In this document: piece after piece, positions 9,051-17,953 of the stretch
How positions within the stretch are numbered: the first letter of the stretch is position 1
Layout: each line of letters starts with the position of its first letter
NCBI GenBank assembly: GCA_018241685.1
Contig: JAFEDJ010000070.1
Coordinates: 1 to 64,000 of the forward strand
DNA: 64,000 bases
Reading direction: 5' to 3'
Source of the DNA: Pseudomonadota bacterium
GTDB lineage: Bacteria > Pseudomonadota > Gammaproteobacteria > Burkholderiales > Rhodocyclaceae
Program-made: the position numbers and the translations under genes
The notes under the pieces: generated by a model
The model's database searches: none
What the model was told of the DNA's origin: nothing
What the model saw: only the letters and a program-made list of their open reading frames with translations

Positions 9051-10949
9051 TTAACTGGCGTGGGAGATCAAATTGCCGAGTCCGCCCGGAGCGGGTGTGC
9101 CGACCGCGCCGGTCAGGCCCTTGCCCAGTTCGCGGTCGGCCGCGGCCGGATCGAGCAGGCGCACGGCGACGCCGACGGCCAGGATGTCGATCATCAGCAG
9201 GTGCAGGATGCGCGACACCATCGAGATGTAGCTGGTGCCGTCCTCCGCGTGGTCCACCGCCAGCGCCACGGTGGCCTTGGCGGCCAGCGGCGAATTGCTG
9301 GTGGTGATGGCGATGACGCTGGCGCCGGCGGCCAGCGCCAGGTCCACCGCCTGCAGGATGTCGGCCATCGCGCCGGAGCGCGACACCGCCACCACTACGT
9401 CGTCCTTGCCGAGCAGCTCCGCCGCCATCATCTGCAGGCGCGAGTCGGAATAGGCCACGGTCGGGATGCGGAAGCGGAAGAACTTGTGCTGGCCGTCGAT
9501 GGCCACCACCGCCGAGTTGCCCATGCCGTAGAACTCGATGCGCCGCGCCTTCTGCAGCAGCGCGATGGCCTTCTCGACGGCTTCCGGGTCGAGGCTGTCG
9601 CGGAAGCGCAGGATCGCCGACACCGTGTTGTCCAAGACCTTCACCGACAGGTCGGGCGCCGAATCGCCGAGCCGCACCTGGCTGTGGCGCACCGGCACCG
9701 TGCCACTGATCCCCGACGCCAGCTTGCGCTTGAACTCGGCCAGGCCCTGGAAGCCCAGCGAGCGGCAGAAGCGGATCACCGTCGGCTGGCTGACTTCCGA
9801 ATGGCGGGCGATCTCGACGATCGGTTCGTTGAGGAACATGCGCGGCTGGTTGAGCAGGAACTGGGCGACGCGCTGCTCCGCTGGGCTCAGGCTGGCCTTG
9901 GCGCGGCGGATGTTGCCGAGCATCGGGCTCTCGGACTCGCCACGCTGCAGGTGGGCACCGAGGATCGCCGCCACGCCGAGGAAGGCCGGGTTGGCAGCGG
10001 TGATCACATAGGTCGGGATCTGCGCCAGGTAGTCGGCAAAGCGGCCCTTGCTCTCGAAGCGCTGGCGGAAGGCCGAGCGGTCGAATACCTCGCCGAGGCG
10101 CGGCACGATGCCCGCACCGATATAGATGCCGCCCACCGCACCGAGCGTCACCGCCACGTCGGCAGCCACCGTGCCCAGCATCGCGCAGAAGCACTCCACC
10201 GTCTCGGCGCACAGGCCGGTGTCGCCGGACAGCACCGCCTGCACGATGTCCGGCGCGCTGCGACTCGGCGCCTCGACGCCATTGCGCGCCGCCAGCGCCC
10301 GGTAGATCAGTTCCAGGCCGGGGCCCGACACCAGGCGCTCGGCGGACACGTGGGGCAGCTCTTTCCACGCGTACTGCAGGATGAACACCTCCCGCTCGTC
10401 GGCCGGCGCAAAGCTGACGTGACCACCTTCGGAGCCCAGCGTGATCCAGCGATCCTCGGCGGGAATCAGGCCGGAGACGCCCAGGCCAGTGCCGGGGCCG
10501 ATCAGGCCGATCACCGCGTTCTGGCGCGCCTCGCCACCGCCGACCTGGCGCCGCTGCGGGTTGCCCAGATACGGCAGGGACATGGCCAGCGCGGTGAAGT
10601 CGTTGACGACCAGCAGCGTATCCAGCTCCAGGCCACGGCGCGCCTCCTCGATGGAGAACTGCCAGTCCCGGTTGGTCATCTTCACGAAATCGCCGTCGAT
10701 GGGGTTGGCGATGGCCACCGCCGCATGGCGCGGCCGCGGCCCGCGCAGGCCGGCAAAATAGGCCTGCACCACCGCCACGAAGCCGGGATAGTCCGCGCAG
10801 GTCAGCACCGCCAGCTGCTCCAGCCGGCCCGGCGCCGTCTCCAGCGCGAAGCGCGCATTGGTCGCCCCCACGTCGGCCAGCAGGCGCGGGCCGCTGTCAT
10901 ACAGCACCCCGCCCGCTTCGTTGCCCTGCATGTCCCAGCCGGCGGCCAT
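9051..10949 (-). CDS. bifunctional glucokinase / HexR-type RpiR regulator
   Basis: A 632-residue fusion. Residues 1 to about 330 are a bacterial glucokinase (LLADVGATNARFAL, VNDFTALAMSLPYL, GPGTGLGVSGLI, GSEGGHVSFAP, GIYIGAGIVPRLG). From about 345 on it is an RpiR/HexR regulator: an HTH_6 domain (VSQPTVIRFCRSLGFQGLAEFKRKL) and a SIS sugar-phosphate domain (FYGMGNSAVVAIDGQHKF, VAVSRSGAMADIL). It should phosphorylate glucose and also sense an ED intermediate such as KDPG to control ED genes. Such fusions are known in Burkholderia and relatives. Stand-alone copies of both halves are also here (glk 21157, hexR 48359). The ATG at 10949 follows GGGAGGAGCA. Confidence 0.93.
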   Translation of the reverse strand: MAAGWDMQGNEAGGVLYDSGPRLLADVGATNARFALETAPGRLEQLAVLTCADYPGFVAVVQAYFAGLRGPRPRHAAVAIANPIDGDFVKMTNRDWQFSIEEARRGLELDTLLVVNDFTALAMSLPYLGNPQRRQVGGGEARQNAVIGLIGPGTGLGVSGLIPAEDRWITLGSEGGHVSFAPADEREVFILQYAWKELPHVSAERLVSGPGLELIYRALAARNGVEAPSRSAPDIVQAVLSGDTGLCAETVECFCAMLGTVAADVAVTLGAVGGIYIGAGIVPRLGEVFDRSAFRQRFESKGRFADYLAQIPTYVITAANPAFLGVAAILGAHLQRGESESPMLGNIRRAKASLSPAEQRVAQFLLNQPRMFLNEPIVEIARHSEVSQPTVIRFCRSLGFQGLAEFKRKLASGISGTVPVRHSQVRLGDSAPDLSVKVLDNTVSAILRFRDSLDPEAVEKAIALLQKARRIEFYGMGNSAVVAIDGQHKFFRFRIPTVAYSDSRLQMMAAELLGKDDVVVAVSRSGAMADILQAVDLALAAGASVIAITTSNSPLAAKATVALAVDHAEDGTSYISMVSRILHLLMIDILAVGVAVRLLDPAAADRELGKGLTGAVGTPAPGGLGNLISHAS

Positions 10950-11058
10950 TGCTCCTCCCACGTGCTTCTCCTGTTCGCTGATGCTTTTCAAATCTGGCCC
11001 CAAGCATAACGCAAGCGGGCGCCAATACCGTCCGGGCAAGCCATTGCGGTGAGTTTTT

Positions 11059-11088
11059 CACAAAACCGTATACATACGCACAAAACCG
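11059..11088. promoter_or_regulatory. pair of direct repeats in a divergent promoter, likely DeoR-family operator
   Basis: CACAAAACCG occurs at 11059-11068 and again at 11079-11088, exactly 20 bp (two helical turns) apart. It lies in the AT-rich gap between the Glk-HexR fusion and the deoR-like gene. DeoR-family repressors often bind direct repeats near their own promoter. The regulator is inferred; the repeats are seen. Confidence 0.5.
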
Positions 11089-11128
11089 CAAATAAAATTG
11101 CTGACATTCCAGCCTTTCTTCGGACTCC

Positions 11129-11887
11129 ATGCTGCCTGCCGCCCGTCACCGCGCCCTCCTCCAGCACCTGGCCAACAGCGGCCAGGCCGGCATCCTCGAA
11201 CTCGCCGCCGCCCTCGGCGTGTCCGACGACACTGTCCGCCGCGACTTGAAACACCTGGAAGCCCAGGGTCTGCTGATCCGCAGCCACGGTGGCGCGGTGC
11301 TGGCCGACATGCACGCGTTGCCCCGTACGGCCCGCGATGCGGTGCTGCCGGAAGTGAAGGACGCCCTCGGCCGCGCCGTCGCCGACGCGATTCCACCCGG
11401 CGCATCCCTGATGCTCGACGCCGGCTCCACGCTGCTGGCCGTCGCGCGGGCGCTGCGCGGGCCGCACCGGGTCGTCACCCACTCGCTGGATGTCGCGCAG
11501 GCGCTGAGCGCCCGGCCGGAGATCGCGCTGGTGCTGGCCGGCGGCGAGTGGGACGCGCGCCAGCGCCTGTTCCGCGGCCCCGCTACGGTGGACACCGTGC
11601 GCCGCTACCGCGTCGACCTGGCCATTCTCGGCGCCTGCGCGCTGCACCCGCGCCACGGGTTGACCGCCACCGAGGCCGGCGACGCCGAGGTCAAGCGCGC
11701 GATGCTGGCCTGCAGCGACGTCCACTGGCTGGCCACCGACCACCTCAAGTTCGATACCCTCGCGCCGCATGCAGTCGCCCCGCTGGACGACTTCACACGG
11801 CTGTTCTGCGACCAGCCCTTCAAAACAGAGCTGCCAGCCGGCCTCACGCAGACCGCCCTCGACACCACCGGAGAGCCGACCCAATGA
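11129..11887 (+). CDS. DeoR/GlpR family transcriptional regulator
   Basis: A 252-residue regulator: N-terminal winged HTH (ILELAAALGVSDDTVRRDLKHLEAQG, about residues 22-47) with the family's RSHGGAVL wing, then a DeoRC sugar-phosphate sensor domain (LMLDAGSTLLAVARAL, THSLDVAQAL, LVLAGGEWD, EAGDAEVKRAML). Such proteins repress sugar genes until a sugar phosphate binds. It heads a three-gene operon (stop/start overlap ATGA at 11884-11887) with an oxidoreductase and an HbpS-like protein, divergent from the Glk-HexR fusion. The ligand is unknown. Confidence 0.9.
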   Translation: MLPAARHRALLQHLANSGQAGILELAAALGVSDDTVRRDLKHLEAQGLLIRSHGGAVLADMHALPRTARDAVLPEVKDALGRAVADAIPPGASLMLDAGSTLLAVARALRGPHRVVTHSLDVAQALSARPEIALVLAGGEWDARQRLFRGPATVDTVRRYRVDLAILGACALHPRHGLTATEAGDAEVKRAMLACSDVHWLATDHLKFDTLAPHAVAPLDDFTRLFCDQPFKTELPAGLTQTALDTTGEPTQ

Positions 11888-12954
11888 CGACACCCGCCCA
11901 AGCCATCCCGGTCGCGCTGATCGGCTACGGCAATGCCGGCAAGACCTTCCACGCCCCGCTGATCGCCACCACGCCGGGCCTGCGCCTCGCCTGCATCGCC
12001 TCCAGCCAGGGCCAGGCCGTCGCCGCCAACTGGCCGGACACCTGCGTCGTGGCCGATCCACTGGCTGCCATCCACGCTCCTGACATCGAACTGGTGGTCA
12101 TCGCCAGCCCCAACGACACCCACGCACCGCTTGCTGCCGCGGCACTGGCCGCCGGCAAGCACGTGGTCGTGGACAAGCCCTTCACCGTCGAGCTGGCCGA
12201 AGCCCGCGAGCTGATCCGCCTCGCCGAACAGCATGGTCGCCTGTTGTCGGTATTCCATAACCGCCGCTGGGACGCGGATTTCCTGGCCCTGCGCGCGCTG
12301 CTCGCCGACGGCCGTCTCGGCCGGCCGACGCAGCTGGAATCCCGCTTCGAACGCTTCCGCCCGGAGGTGCGCGCCCGTTGGCGCGAGCAGGCGGTGGCCG
12401 GCGGCGGCGTGTGGTACGACCTGGGCCCGCATCTCGTCGATCAGGCCCTGCAACTCTTTGGCCTACCGGACAGCGTATCGGCACGTTTCGCCCTCCAGCG
12501 GGACGGCGCCGAAACCGACGACTGGGCCCAGGTGGACCTGGACTACGGCCAGCTGCAGGTCACGCTGCGCGCCTCGATGCTGGTAGCCGGCGGCATGCCG
12601 CGCTTCGCCGCCCACGGCACGGCGGGCAGCTGGGTCAAATACGGGCTGGACTGCCAGGAAGACCAGCTCAAGGCCGGCCTGCGCCCCGGCGCGCCCGACT
12701 GGGGGCTCGACCCACAAGCGCCCACGCTGTACGCCGCCGACGGTTCGACCACCACACCGCCGTTGCCGCGCGGCGACTACGCGGCCTACTACACCGCCAT
12801 CCATGCGGCACTACGGGAAGGCGCGCCCAACCCGGTGCCGGCCCACGAAGCCCTGGCCGTGATGGCCGTCATCGACGCCGCCCGGCGCAGCGCCTCCAGC
12901 GGCCAGTGCACCGGCCTGGAACTGACCGAACAGGAGCGCGCCGCATGGAACTGA
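11884..12954 (+). CDS. Gfo/Idh/MocA family NAD(P)-dependent oxidoreductase
   Basis: A 356-residue protein. The Rossmann domain is at the N-terminus (VALIGYGNAGKTFHAPLI, about residues 9-26; SPNDTHAPLA; the catalytic-lysine block HVVVDKPF), and a GFO_IDH_MocA C-terminal domain follows (GGGVWYDLGPHLVDQAL). It resembles the YdgJ/YvaA branch, which oxidises or isomerises sugars or polyols; the real substrate cannot be read. It starts inside the deoR stop codon and overlaps the next gene by 10 bp, so it is translationally coupled to both. Confidence 0.9.
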   Translation: MTTPAQAIPVALIGYGNAGKTFHAPLIATTPGLRLACIASSQGQAVAANWPDTCVVADPLAAIHAPDIELVVIASPNDTHAPLAAAALAAGKHVVVDKPFTVELAEARELIRLAEQHGRLLSVFHNRRWDADFLALRALLADGRLGRPTQLESRFERFRPEVRARWREQAVAGGGVWYDLGPHLVDQALQLFGLPDSVSARFALQRDGAETDDWAQVDLDYGQLQVTLRASMLVAGGMPRFAAHGTAGSWVKYGLDCQEDQLKAGLRPGAPDWGLDPQAPTLYAADGSTTTPPLPRGDYAAYYTAIHAALREGAPNPVPAHEALAVMAVIDAARRSASSGQCTGLELTEQERAAWN

Positions 12955-13433
12955 ACGAAGAGCTTGCCCGCGTCGCCGCCCAGGAAGCCACCCTGCACCT
13001 GACCCGCTTCGACGAGGACGTCGCCTGGCGACTCGGCTCCCGTCTGCAAAGCATGGCCATGGAGCGCGGGCTGGCCATCGCCATCGAGATCCGCCGTTGC
13101 GGACAACTGCTGTTTTACTCAGCCCTCCCCGGCACTACGCCGGACAACGCCGACTGGATCCGCCGCAAGGGCAACGTGGTGACACGCTTCCTGCGCAGCT
13201 CCTACGCCGTCGGCCTGAGCCTGCAGCAGAAGGGCGGCGACCTGGCGAGCCGTTACGGCCTGCCGGCCGCCGACTATGCAAGCCACGGCGGCGCCTTTCC
13301 ACTCTGCGTGGAAGGCGCCGGCATCATTGGCTACGTGGCGGTTTCCGGCCTGCCCCAGCGCGACGACCACGAATTGGTGGTCGAGGCGCTGAGTGCCGAG
13401 CTGCGCTTGAGTTATTCCCCGCCGCCTGCCTGA
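12945..13433 (+). CDS. HbpS-like/UPF0303 heme-binding domain protein
   Basis: A 162-residue single-domain protein of the HbpS/GlcG-like (UPF0303) group, with GLAIAIEIRRCGQLLFYSALPGT near the middle and a C-terminal GGAFPLCVEGAGIIGYVAVSGLPQRDDHELVVEAL block. Members bind heme or small ligands, and many sit beside sugar or glycolate genes. No catalytic claim is made. It overlaps the oxidoreductase by 10 bp and ends 22 bp from the convergent gtsD. Confidence 0.8.
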   Translation: MELNEELARVAAQEATLHLTRFDEDVAWRLGSRLQSMAMERGLAIAIEIRRCGQLLFYSALPGTTPDNADWIRRKGNVVTRFLRSSYAVGLSLQQKGGDLASRYGLPAADYASHGGAFPLCVEGAGIIGYVAVSGLPQRDDHELVVEALSAELRLSYSPPPA

Positions 13434-13455
13434 GTCCAAGCAAGGCCGGCGGGGC

Positions 13456-14568
13456 TCAGGCGATGCGCTGCTCGCTGGCCGGGTCGAAGAACACCGACTT
13501 GGACAGGTCGAACATCAGCTCCATCGACTCGCCCGGCTGGCCAGCGTGGGCCGGATGCACGCGGCACACCACGTCCTTGCCGTTGATCGGCACCAGCACC
13601 ATGGTGTCCGGGCCGGTCGGCTCGGTCAGGCGGATCGGCATCTCGGCGGTCTGGAACTGGGGCAGGCCGAGGCGGGATTCGCTCTTGTGGGTGATCTGCT
13701 CCGGGCGGATGCCGAACAGCACTTCCCTGCCCTCCCAGGCCTTCAGCTTGCCGTCGCCACCCGGCACCGGGAAGACGTGGGTGCGCTGGCCGCTCTCCAG
13801 CTTCACGCCGTAGCCGCTGCCAACAGCCTCGACCTTGGCCGGGATGAAGTTCATCGACGGCGAACCCATGAAGCCGGCCACGAAGAGGTTGGCCGGGTTG
13901 TCGTAGATCTCCTGCGGCGTGCCGAACTGCTGCACCTCGCCTGCCTTCATCACGGCGATCTTGTCGCCGAGGGTCATCGCTTCGATCTGGTCGTGGGTCA
14001 CATAGACGATGCTGGTGCCCATGCGCTGGTGCAGCAGCTTGATCTCGGTGCGCATCTCGACGCGCAGCTTGGCGTCCAGGTTCGACAGCGGCTCGTCGAA
14101 CAGGAACAGGGACGGCTCGCGGGAGATCGCCCGGCCCATCGCCACGCGCTGGCGCTGGCCGCCAGACAGCTGGGACGGCTTGCGGTCGAGCAGATGGCCG
14201 ATCTGCAGCGTGTTGGCGACGCGCTCGACGATGCGCGCCTGCTCGGCGGCCGGCACCTTGCGGATCTGCAGGCCGAAGGAAATGTTCTCGCGCACCGTCA
14301 TGTTGGGATACAGCGCGTAGGACTGGAAGACCATCGCGATGTCCCGGTCCTTCGGGCTGAGGTCGTTGACGACCCGGTCGCCGATGCGGATCTCGCCGGA
14401 GGTCACGCTGTCCAGGCCGGCGATCATCGACAGCAGCGTCGACTTGCCGCAGCCGGACGGGCCGACCAGGATCAGGAACTCGCCCTTGTCGATCTCGAGG
14501 TCGATGCCCTTCAGGATCTCGTTGCCGTGATAGGACTTGCGCACGTTGCGGATGGATAAAGCGCCCAT
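13456..14568 (-). CDS. gtsD: glucose/mannose ABC transporter ATP-binding protein (MalK/UgpC type)
   Basis: A 370-residue CUT1-family ATPase, last gene of the porin-gtsA-B-C-D run. It has Walker A GPSGCGKST (36-44), signature LSGGQRQR, Walker B LFLFDEPLSNLDAKLR, and switch VTHDQIEAMTL. The last 130 residues form the TOBE/MalK regulatory domain (FGIRPEQI, EPTGPDTMV). It energises import through GtsBC. GGAGTGAG precedes the ATG. The glucose assignment comes from the linked porin and from zwf-glk, which are transcribed divergently. Confidence 0.85.
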   Translation of the reverse strand: MGALSIRNVRKSYHGNEILKGIDLEIDKGEFLILVGPSGCGKSTLLSMIAGLDSVTSGEIRIGDRVVNDLSPKDRDIAMVFQSYALYPNMTVRENISFGLQIRKVPAAEQARIVERVANTLQIGHLLDRKPSQLSGGQRQRVAMGRAISREPSLFLFDEPLSNLDAKLRVEMRTEIKLLHQRMGTSIVYVTHDQIEAMTLGDKIAVMKAGEVQQFGTPQEIYDNPANLFVAGFMGSPSMNFIPAKVEAVGSGYGVKLESGQRTHVFPVPGGDGKLKAWEGREVLFGIRPEQITHKSESRLGLPQFQTAEMPIRLTEPTGPDTMVLVPINGKDVVCRVHPAHAGQPGESMELMFDLSKSVFFDPASEQRIA

Positions 14569-14595
14569 TTTCGTCTCACTCCTGTATTTGTCTTG

Positions 14596-15477
14596 TCAGC
14601 CCTTGACCGCACCGGCGGTCAGGCCACGCACGAAGTACTTGCCGGCAACGATGTACACCAGCAGGGTCGGCAGCGCCGCGATGATGGCGGCGGCCATGTC
14701 CACGTTGTATTCCTTGACCCCGGTGGAGGTATTCACCAGATTGTTCAGCGCCACGGTGATCGGCTGGCGGTCGCCGGACGAGAACACCACGCCGAACAGG
14801 AAGTCGTTCCACACCTGGGTGAATTGCCAGATCACGCTGACCACGATGATCGGCACCGACAGCGGCAGGATGATGCTGAAGAAGATGCGCAGGAAACCGG
14901 CGCCGTCGATTTTGGCCGCCTTCACCAGTTCGTCCGGAATCGTCACGTAGTAGTTGCGGAAGAACAGCGTCGTGAAGGCCGCGCCATACACCACATGCAC
15001 GAAGACCAGGCCGAGGGTCGAGTTGGCGATGCCCAGCGCGCCAAGGGTCTGGGCCATCGGCAGCAGCACCACCTGGAAGGGGATGAAGCAGCCGATCATC
15101 AGCATGCCGAACACCAGGTCGCTGCCGCGGAAGCGGTACATGGTCAGCGCGTAGCCGTTGAAGGCGCCGATCATCGTCGAGATCACCACCGCCGGCACCA
15201 CGAAGGACACCGAGTTCCAGAAGAAGCCCTTGAGGCCCTCGCACTGCACGCCGGTACAGGCCGAATCCCAGGCCTTCACCCAGGCGTCGGTACGGAACTC
15301 GCCGGGCAGCGACAGCAGGTTGCCGGCGCGGATCTCGTCGAGGCTCTTCAGCGAAGTCGACAACATCACGAACAGCGGCATCAGGTAGTACAGGCACACC
15401 AGCGCCAGCAGCCCGTAGATGATGAAGCGGCCAAGCTTCGAGGCGCCCGCGGTGTGAGCAACAGACATGTCAGCCAT
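14596..15477 (-). CDS. gtsC: glucose/mannose ABC transporter permease (MalG type)
   Basis: A 293-residue CUT1 permease with six membrane segments. The EAA loop, which docks with the ATPase, is around VKAAKIDGAGFLRIFFSIILP. There is an extra periplasmic loop with two Cys (CTGVQC) between the first two segments, which could form a disulfide. The start has AGGTCCCGCC upstream and overlaps the end of gtsB by 8 bp. gtsD follows after 27 bp. Confidence 0.87.
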   Translation of the reverse strand: MADMSVAHTAGASKLGRFIIYGLLALVCLYYLMPLFVMLSTSLKSLDEIRAGNLLSLPGEFRTDAWVKAWDSACTGVQCEGLKGFFWNSVSFVVPAVVISTMIGAFNGYALTMYRFRGSDLVFGMLMIGCFIPFQVVLLPMAQTLGALGIANSTLGLVFVHVVYGAAFTTLFFRNYYVTIPDELVKAAKIDGAGFLRIFFSIILPLSVPIIVVSVIWQFTQVWNDFLFGVVFSSGDRQPITVALNNLVNTSTGVKEYNVDMAAAIIAALPTLLVYIVAGKYFVRGLTAGAVKG

Positions 15478-16408
15478 GGCGGGACCTCCGCATTTCCGAG
15501 TACATGAAGGGGACGATGACGGCCACCACGATCATCAGCATCATCATCGCGCTGGCGGCGCCGAGGCCGATCTGGTTGCGCGTGAAGGCGAAGGAGTACA
15601 TGAAAGTCGCCGGCAGGTCACTGGAGAAGCCCGGGCCTCCGTTGGTCAGGGCCATCACCAGATCGAAGCTCTTGACCGCGATGTGGGCCAGGATCATGAA
15701 GCTGGAGAAGAACACCGGGCGCAGGCTCGGGATGATGATGCGGCGGTAGATCGTCGGCATCGAAGCGCCATCCACCTGGGCCGCCTTGATGATCGAGTCG
15801 TCGATGCCGCGCAGGCCGGCCAGGAACAGCGCCATCACGAAGCCCGAGGACTGCCACACGGCGGCGACGATCACGGTGTAGATGGACCATTCCGGATCGA
15901 TCAGCCAGTCGAAGGTGAAGTTCGTGAAGCCCCAGTCGTGCACCAGCTTCTCGATGCCGAACTCCGGGTTGAGGATCCACTTCCAGGCCGTGCCGGTGAC
16001 GATGAAGGACAGCGCCATCGGGTACAGGTAGATCGAGCGGATGAAGCCCTCGGCGCGGATCTTCTGGTCCAGCAGCACGGCCAGCAGCAGGCCCACGGCA
16101 AGGCAGATGACGATGAAACCGCCGCCGAACACGGCCAGGTTGGACAGGGCCTGCCACCAGCGCTCGTTGTCGAACAGGGCCTCGTACTGGGCCAGGCCGG
16201 CGAACTCGTAGTTCGGCAGCAGGCGCGAGGGGGTCAGGGAGAGCACCGCGGTCCACAGGATGTAGCCATACACGAAGACCAGGGAGCACACGAAGGTAGG
16301 CGCCACCACCAGCTTCGGCAGCCACGCATCCAGGGTGTCGCACCATCGGCAGCGCCGGGCAGGCCGGGCCGCCGGAGCGGTGGTTGAAGAAAGCACCGTC
16401 GCGTTCAT
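15470..16408 (-). CDS. gtsB: glucose/mannose ABC transporter permease (MalF type)
   Basis: A 312-residue CUT1 permease. The N-terminus is cytoplasmic and Arg-rich, followed by six membrane segments. The EAA loop is at IKAAQVDGASMPTIYRRIIIP and the late block is ALTNGGPG. It pairs with gtsC, overlapping it by 8 bp, to form the channel. GGAGGACGAAAA precedes the ATG at 16408. Confidence 0.87.
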   Translation of the reverse strand: MNATVLSSTTAPAARPARRCRWCDTLDAWLPKLVVAPTFVCSLVFVYGYILWTAVLSLTPSRLLPNYEFAGLAQYEALFDNERWWQALSNLAVFGGGFIVICLAVGLLLAVLLDQKIRAEGFIRSIYLYPMALSFIVTGTAWKWILNPEFGIEKLVHDWGFTNFTFDWLIDPEWSIYTVIVAAVWQSSGFVMALFLAGLRGIDDSIIKAAQVDGASMPTIYRRIIIPSLRPVFFSSFMILAHIAVKSFDLVMALTNGGPGFSSDLPATFMYSFAFTRNQIGLGAASAMMMLMIVVAVIVPFMYSEMRRSRHG

Positions 16409-16501
16409 TTTTCGTCCTCCACCCCGTCCGCGGCGCTGCCGCGGCGGGATCTGTTATCACGGGCCCGGCTCATTCGTGGCCGGGCCGTTCTTGCTGCGCT
16501 G

Positions 16502-17758
16502 TTACCGGACCTTCGCGGCCAGGGCCAGCTTGTCGGCGGCGGCCTTGGGCGTCATCGTGTGGCTGTTGAAGAACTGGGTCACCACGTCCTGGATCGCCCC
16601 GGCGGTCGCTGCCGGCACCGCCATCTGGTGGGCGATGCTCGGCACCAGCCCGCCGCTCTTGGCGCTGGCGGTGAAGTCGGCGGCGGACTGCTTGGCACAG
16701 TCGTCGAACTTGGCGAGGTCCATGCCCTGGCGGGCCGGGATCGAACCCTTGTTGAGGTTGAAGACTTCCTGGAACTCGGGGCTCATCACCGCAGTGGCGA
16801 GGTCCTGCTGGCCCTTCTTCGCGTCGGCCGACTTCTGCGTGAACATCACCAGGCTGTCGATGTTGAAGGTGAAGGCGTTGGCGGTGCCCGGCGCCGGCAG
16901 GCACACGTAGTCCTTGCCGGGCTTCTTGCCGGCGGCGCTGAATTCGCCCTTGGCCCAGTCACCCATGAACTGCATCGCCGCCTTGCCGTTGATGACCATC
17001 GCGGTGGCCAGGTTCCAGTCCCGGTTGGCGGCGTCCTTGTCGATGTACTTGCGCACCATCTGCAGGGTTTCCAGCGCCTTGATCATCGTCGGGCCCTTCA
17101 GCGAGGCCTGGTCCAGGTCCACCAGCGCCTTCTTGTAGAAGGCCGGACCGCCGACGCCCATCACCACCGATTCGAACACCGTGAAGTCCTGCCAGGGCTG
17201 GCCGCCGTGGGCCACCGGGATGAAGCCGGCCTTCTGCAGCTTTTCGGCGGCAGCGGGGAATTCGTCCCAGGTCTTGGGAATCGCCACCCCGGCCTTCTTG
17301 AAGACTTCCGGGTTGGCCCACATCCAGTTCACCCGGTGCACATTCACCGGCACCGCCACGTAGTTGCCTTTGTACTTCATCACGTTGGCCACGACGGGCG
17401 GCAGCAGGCCGTCCCAGTTGCCGGCCTTGGCCACGTCGTTCATGTTGGCCAGCACGCCTTCGGCGCCCCACTCCTGGATACTCGGCCCCTTGATCTGCGC
17501 GGCGGTCGGCGGGTTGCCGGACACCACGCGGGACTTCAACACGGTCATGGCGTTCTCGCCGCCGCCGCCGGCCACCGCGAAGTCCTTCCACTTGTGGCCC
17601 TTGGCCTCGAGCATCTTCTTCAGCTCGGCCACCGAGCGGGCCTCGCCGCCGGCGGTCCACCAGTGCAGCACTTCCACGTCGGCGGCCTGGGCGCCGGCCG
17701 CGGCCAGCAGGGAGGTGGACAACAGCGCAGCGTGCAGGGTCTTGATCAGGGTCTTCAT
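16502..17758 (-). CDS. gtsA: glucose/mannose-type ABC substrate-binding protein
   Basis: A 418-residue extracellular solute-binding protein of family 1. Residues 1-25 are a signal peptide ending AGAQAAD. The mature start VEVLHWWTAGGEARSV, plus VPVNVHRVNWMWANPEVF, GGQPWQDFTVFESV and AMQFMGDWAKGEF, match the Pseudomonas GtsA/Thermus glucose-binding type. It delivers glucose, possibly mannose or galactose, to GtsBC. AGGAGGAAGAGCG precedes the ATG at 17758. The longer in-frame extension to 17902 is not used. Confidence 0.88.
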   Translation of the reverse strand: MKTLIKTLHAALLSTSLLAAAGAQAADVEVLHWWTAGGEARSVAELKKMLEAKGHKWKDFAVAGGGGENAMTVLKSRVVSGNPPTAAQIKGPSIQEWGAEGVLANMNDVAKAGNWDGLLPPVVANVMKYKGNYVAVPVNVHRVNWMWANPEVFKKAGVAIPKTWDEFPAAAEKLQKAGFIPVAHGGQPWQDFTVFESVVMGVGGPAFYKKALVDLDQASLKGPTMIKALETLQMVRKYIDKDAANRDWNLATAMVINGKAAMQFMGDWAKGEFSAAGKKPGKDYVCLPAPGTANAFTFNIDSLVMFTQKSADAKKGQQDLATAVMSPEFQEVFNLNKGSIPARQGMDLAKFDDCAKQSAADFTASAKSGGLVPSIAHQMAVPAATAGAIQDVVTQFFNSHTMTPKAAADKLALAAKVR

Positions 17759-17953
17759 CGCTCTTCCTCCTGGGGAAGCTGATTCATTCTTGAGTATGGC
17801 CCGGCGGGCCGTGGCGACAAGCTGCGCCACACCGGCCGGGATTTTCGCGATCACATCACAAAACGGTGTCCGGATCTGCCGGGGATAACACGGAGGGCGC
17901 ACTAGGGAGAGGGGAAGACACCCTCCGCGCCATCCCCGGCGAGCCGGACCCGA

